Assembly (NCBI RefSeq): GCF_040438885.1
Contig: NZ_CP159218.1
Coordinates: 2,108,001 to 2,172,000, forward strand
Reading direction: 5' to 3'
Source of the DNA: Nakamurella sp. A5-74
GTDB taxonomy: Bacteria > Actinomycetota > Actinomycetes > Mycobacteriales > Nakamurellaceae
DNA length: 64,000 nucleotides
This document shows positions 62,744-64,000 of the stretch, piece by piece (within the stretch, counting starts at the first letter, position 1; every line of letters starts with the position of its first letter). A program made the position numbers and the translations under genes. The notes below the pieces were generated by a model. The model was not told the DNA's origin. It saw nothing but the letters and a program-made list of their open reading frames with translations, and did not search any database.

Positions 62744-63640
62744 GTGAGTTCTTCGGCGGTGCAGCGGCGGCCGCTCACCGTTGCCGTCACCGGCGGGATC
62801 GGAGCGGGGAAGTCGACGGTGTCCCGCGGGCTCGGCGATCTCGGAGCGGTGGTCATCGATTCGGACCGGCTGGCCCGCGAGGTGGTGGCGCCGGGGACCG
62901 ATGGCCTCGCTGCCGTCGTCGAGGCGTTCGGCATCGAGGTGCTCGACGCCGACGGGGCGCTCGACCGCCCCACGCTGGGCTCGATCGTCTTCGGTGACCC
63001 GGAGGCGCGTCGACGACTGGAAGCCATCACCCATCCGTTGGTCCGGGCGCTGTTCACCCGACGGGTCGCAGAGGCCGGACCGGACACGTTGGTGGTCAAC
63101 GACATCCCGCTGCTCAGGACGATGCAGGACGCGGTCCGCTACCACCTGGTGATCACCGTGGGGATGGCGGACGAGGACGCGCGGATCGGGCGCCTGGTCG
63201 CCCGCGGGCACACCGAGACCGATGCCAGGGTCCGGATTGCGGCCCAGATCGACGACGACGCCCGGCGCGCGCTGAGCGATGTGTGGATCGACAACTCGGG
63301 CACGCCTGCGGCCCTGCAGACCGGCATCGACGAGCTCAACAGGCGGCTGGTCACCTTCGCCCGGAATCGATCGGCGCGGACGGCCGTGCCGAACCCGCAC
63401 TCCGGCAGCGCCGTCCCGAACGGACCGCTGCGGCACCGGATCCTGGCCGCGGCGCCCGGTGGCGAACTGGATGCGAACGGACGGCTGGTGATTACCGGTG
63501 ATGCTGACCAGCTCGCGAAGTCGCTGCAGGACAACGGATTCGCCTGGCACGACCGCGGTTCCCGGGGTGCAGTGGGTGAGCGGATCGGCAACTGTGACCC
63601 CGGTCGACCGTTCAGCCTGCCGGCGGTCCGCAGGCGCTGA
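62744..63640 (+). CDS. coaE: Dephospho-CoA kinase with C-terminal extension
   Basis: This 298-aa enzyme phosphorylates the ribose 3'-OH of dephospho-CoA, the last step of CoA synthesis. The P-loop is GGIGAGKSTVSRGL near 12-25. VVIDSDRLAREVVAPG near 31-46 holds the substrate Asp, and VVNDIPLL near 113-120 follows. The kinase ends near residue 205. The remaining 95 residues form an extra segment not obviously related to the GrpB-like domain fused in many actinobacterial CoaE proteins. GGGAG precedes the GTG start. Confidence 0.93.
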   Translation: MSSSAVQRRPLTVAVTGGIGAGKSTVSRGLGDLGAVVIDSDRLAREVVAPGTDGLAAVVEAFGIEVLDADGALDRPTLGSIVFGDPEARRRLEAITHPLVRALFTRRVAEAGPDTLVVNDIPLLRTMQDAVRYHLVITVGMADEDARIGRLVARGHTETDARVRIAAQIDDDARRALSDVWIDNSGTPAALQTGIDELNRRLVTFARNRSARTAVPNPHSGSAVPNGPLRHRILAAAPGGELDANGRLVITGDADQLAKSLQDNGFAWHDRGSRGAVGERIGNCDPGRPFSLPAVRRR

Positions 63641-63644
63641 CGGC

Positions 63645-64000
63645 TCACGATCTGCCGGCCGCGATCCCGACCCCGGACCCGGACCCGGCCGAGCGGGCGA
63701 CCAGGTGGCGCCGCCGGGCGATCACGGCGGTGCCGCAGACCACGACCGTCGTGATGATCGACGAGATGATCCAGGCGGCGGCCGGTCCGGCCAGCGCATG
63801 CTCGCCGGCGAGCCTTCCGCCGAGCACACCGAGGAACGTCATCCAACCGGTCCAGCCGATCGCGACGGGGACGGTGATCCTGAGCATTCGGGCGAGGGGG
63901 ACCAGGCTGATCCCGGCCGCCAGCACCCCGGCGAGCCGGCCCGCCGGCAGGAAGCGTCCGCCGACCAGGACCACCATCGGGTGCGCTCGCATGGCGTTGC
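63645..64000 (-). CDS. DedA/VTT-family membrane protein (partial, N-terminus outside window)
   Basis: The visible 118 codons contain MVVLVGGRFLPAGRLAGVLA, then VPLARMLRITVPVAIGWTGW and two hydrophobic helices. This matches the second half of DedA/SNARE-associated proteins, with the G-R-F-x-P-x-x-R motif. DedA proteins take part in membrane lipid (undecaprenyl phosphate) flipping and proton-dependent homeostasis. The frame is open at the window edge, so the ATG at 63992 need not be the real start. It converges with coaE with only 4 bp between the stops. Confidence 0.7.
   Translation of the reverse strand, partial: NAMRAHPMVVLVGGRFLPAGRLAGVLAAGISLVPLARMLRITVPVAIGWTGWMTFLGVLGGRLAGEHALAGPAAAWIISSIITTVVVCGTAVIARRRHLVARSAGSGSGVGIAAGRS

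Overview
The window is very GC-rich, with many GTG starts, 4-nt ATGA/GTGA start-stop overlaps, mycobacterial-style gene neighbourhoods and a TIGR03086-type protein. It comes from the chromosome of a high-GC actinobacterium. The order trpE - Trp-associated membrane gene - trpC - trpB - trpA - lgt - (gltB gltD) - pyk - tesB - tRNA-Leu(CAA) - ANTAR regulator - polA - rpsA - coaE matches, from memory, the Mycobacterium tuberculosis trpE-to-coaE region, with lineage-specific insertions. A Frankineae/Nakamurella-like organism is a reasonable guess but is not proven by the sequence.

Layout. 1-4.1 kb: end of an unknown gene, a HAD hydrolase, then leftward MFS, PatB-type aminotransferase and GNAT genes. 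4.2-10.8 kb: tryptophan operon (trpE, membrane protein, trpC, trpB, trpA) and lgt. 11.1-17.2 kb: glutamate synthase gltBD. 17.2-22.7 kb: pyruvate kinase, acyl-CoA thioesterase, a DHFR-family reductase, a DUF998 membrane protein, an unusual short-variable-arm tRNA-Leu(CAA) followed by tandem repeats made partly from its own 3' end, and an ANTAR response regulator. 23-28.8 kb: complete branched-chain amino acid ABC importer (binding protein, hairpin, livH, livM, livG, livF). 29-37.5 kb (leftward): a two-domain ABC ATPase with a 1018-aa FtsX-type permease, a DMT exporter, a DUF2867-type SDR, a CPBP protease and a hot-dog thioesterase. 37.6-42.1 kb: polA, a PUA/winged-helix-like protein, and a REP-type repeat array enclosing a GIY-YIG nuclease gene. 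42.1-52.8 kb (leftward): a myo-inositol regulon, with a GntR regulator, dehydrogenase, IolE-like, IolC, aldolase-like, IolB and IolD enzymes plus a dedicated sugar ABC importer. 53-59.5 kb: small stress/regulatory genes, a MarR-controlled drug-efflux pump with a clear operator, pirin, and a DUF402 remnant. 59.5-64 kb: rpsA, a lipoprotein, a small hypothetical gene, coaE and a partial DedA-type membrane protein.

The metabolic genes fit together simply: glutamate synthase supplies nitrogen, the trp operon makes tryptophan, liv imports branched-chain amino acids, and the iol regulon imports inositol and degrades it to acetyl-CoA and a C3 unit. At least twelve genes carry a TANNNT hexamer 6-7 nt before the start codon, so leaderless transcription seems common here. 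The least expected signals are the class-I-shaped tRNA-Leu(CAA) with its 104-bp tandem downstream repeats, the 189-bp REP array around the GIY-YIG gene, and the tandem ATGA-coupled mini-ORFs before the iolE-like gene. No integrase, transposase or CRISPR array was seen.
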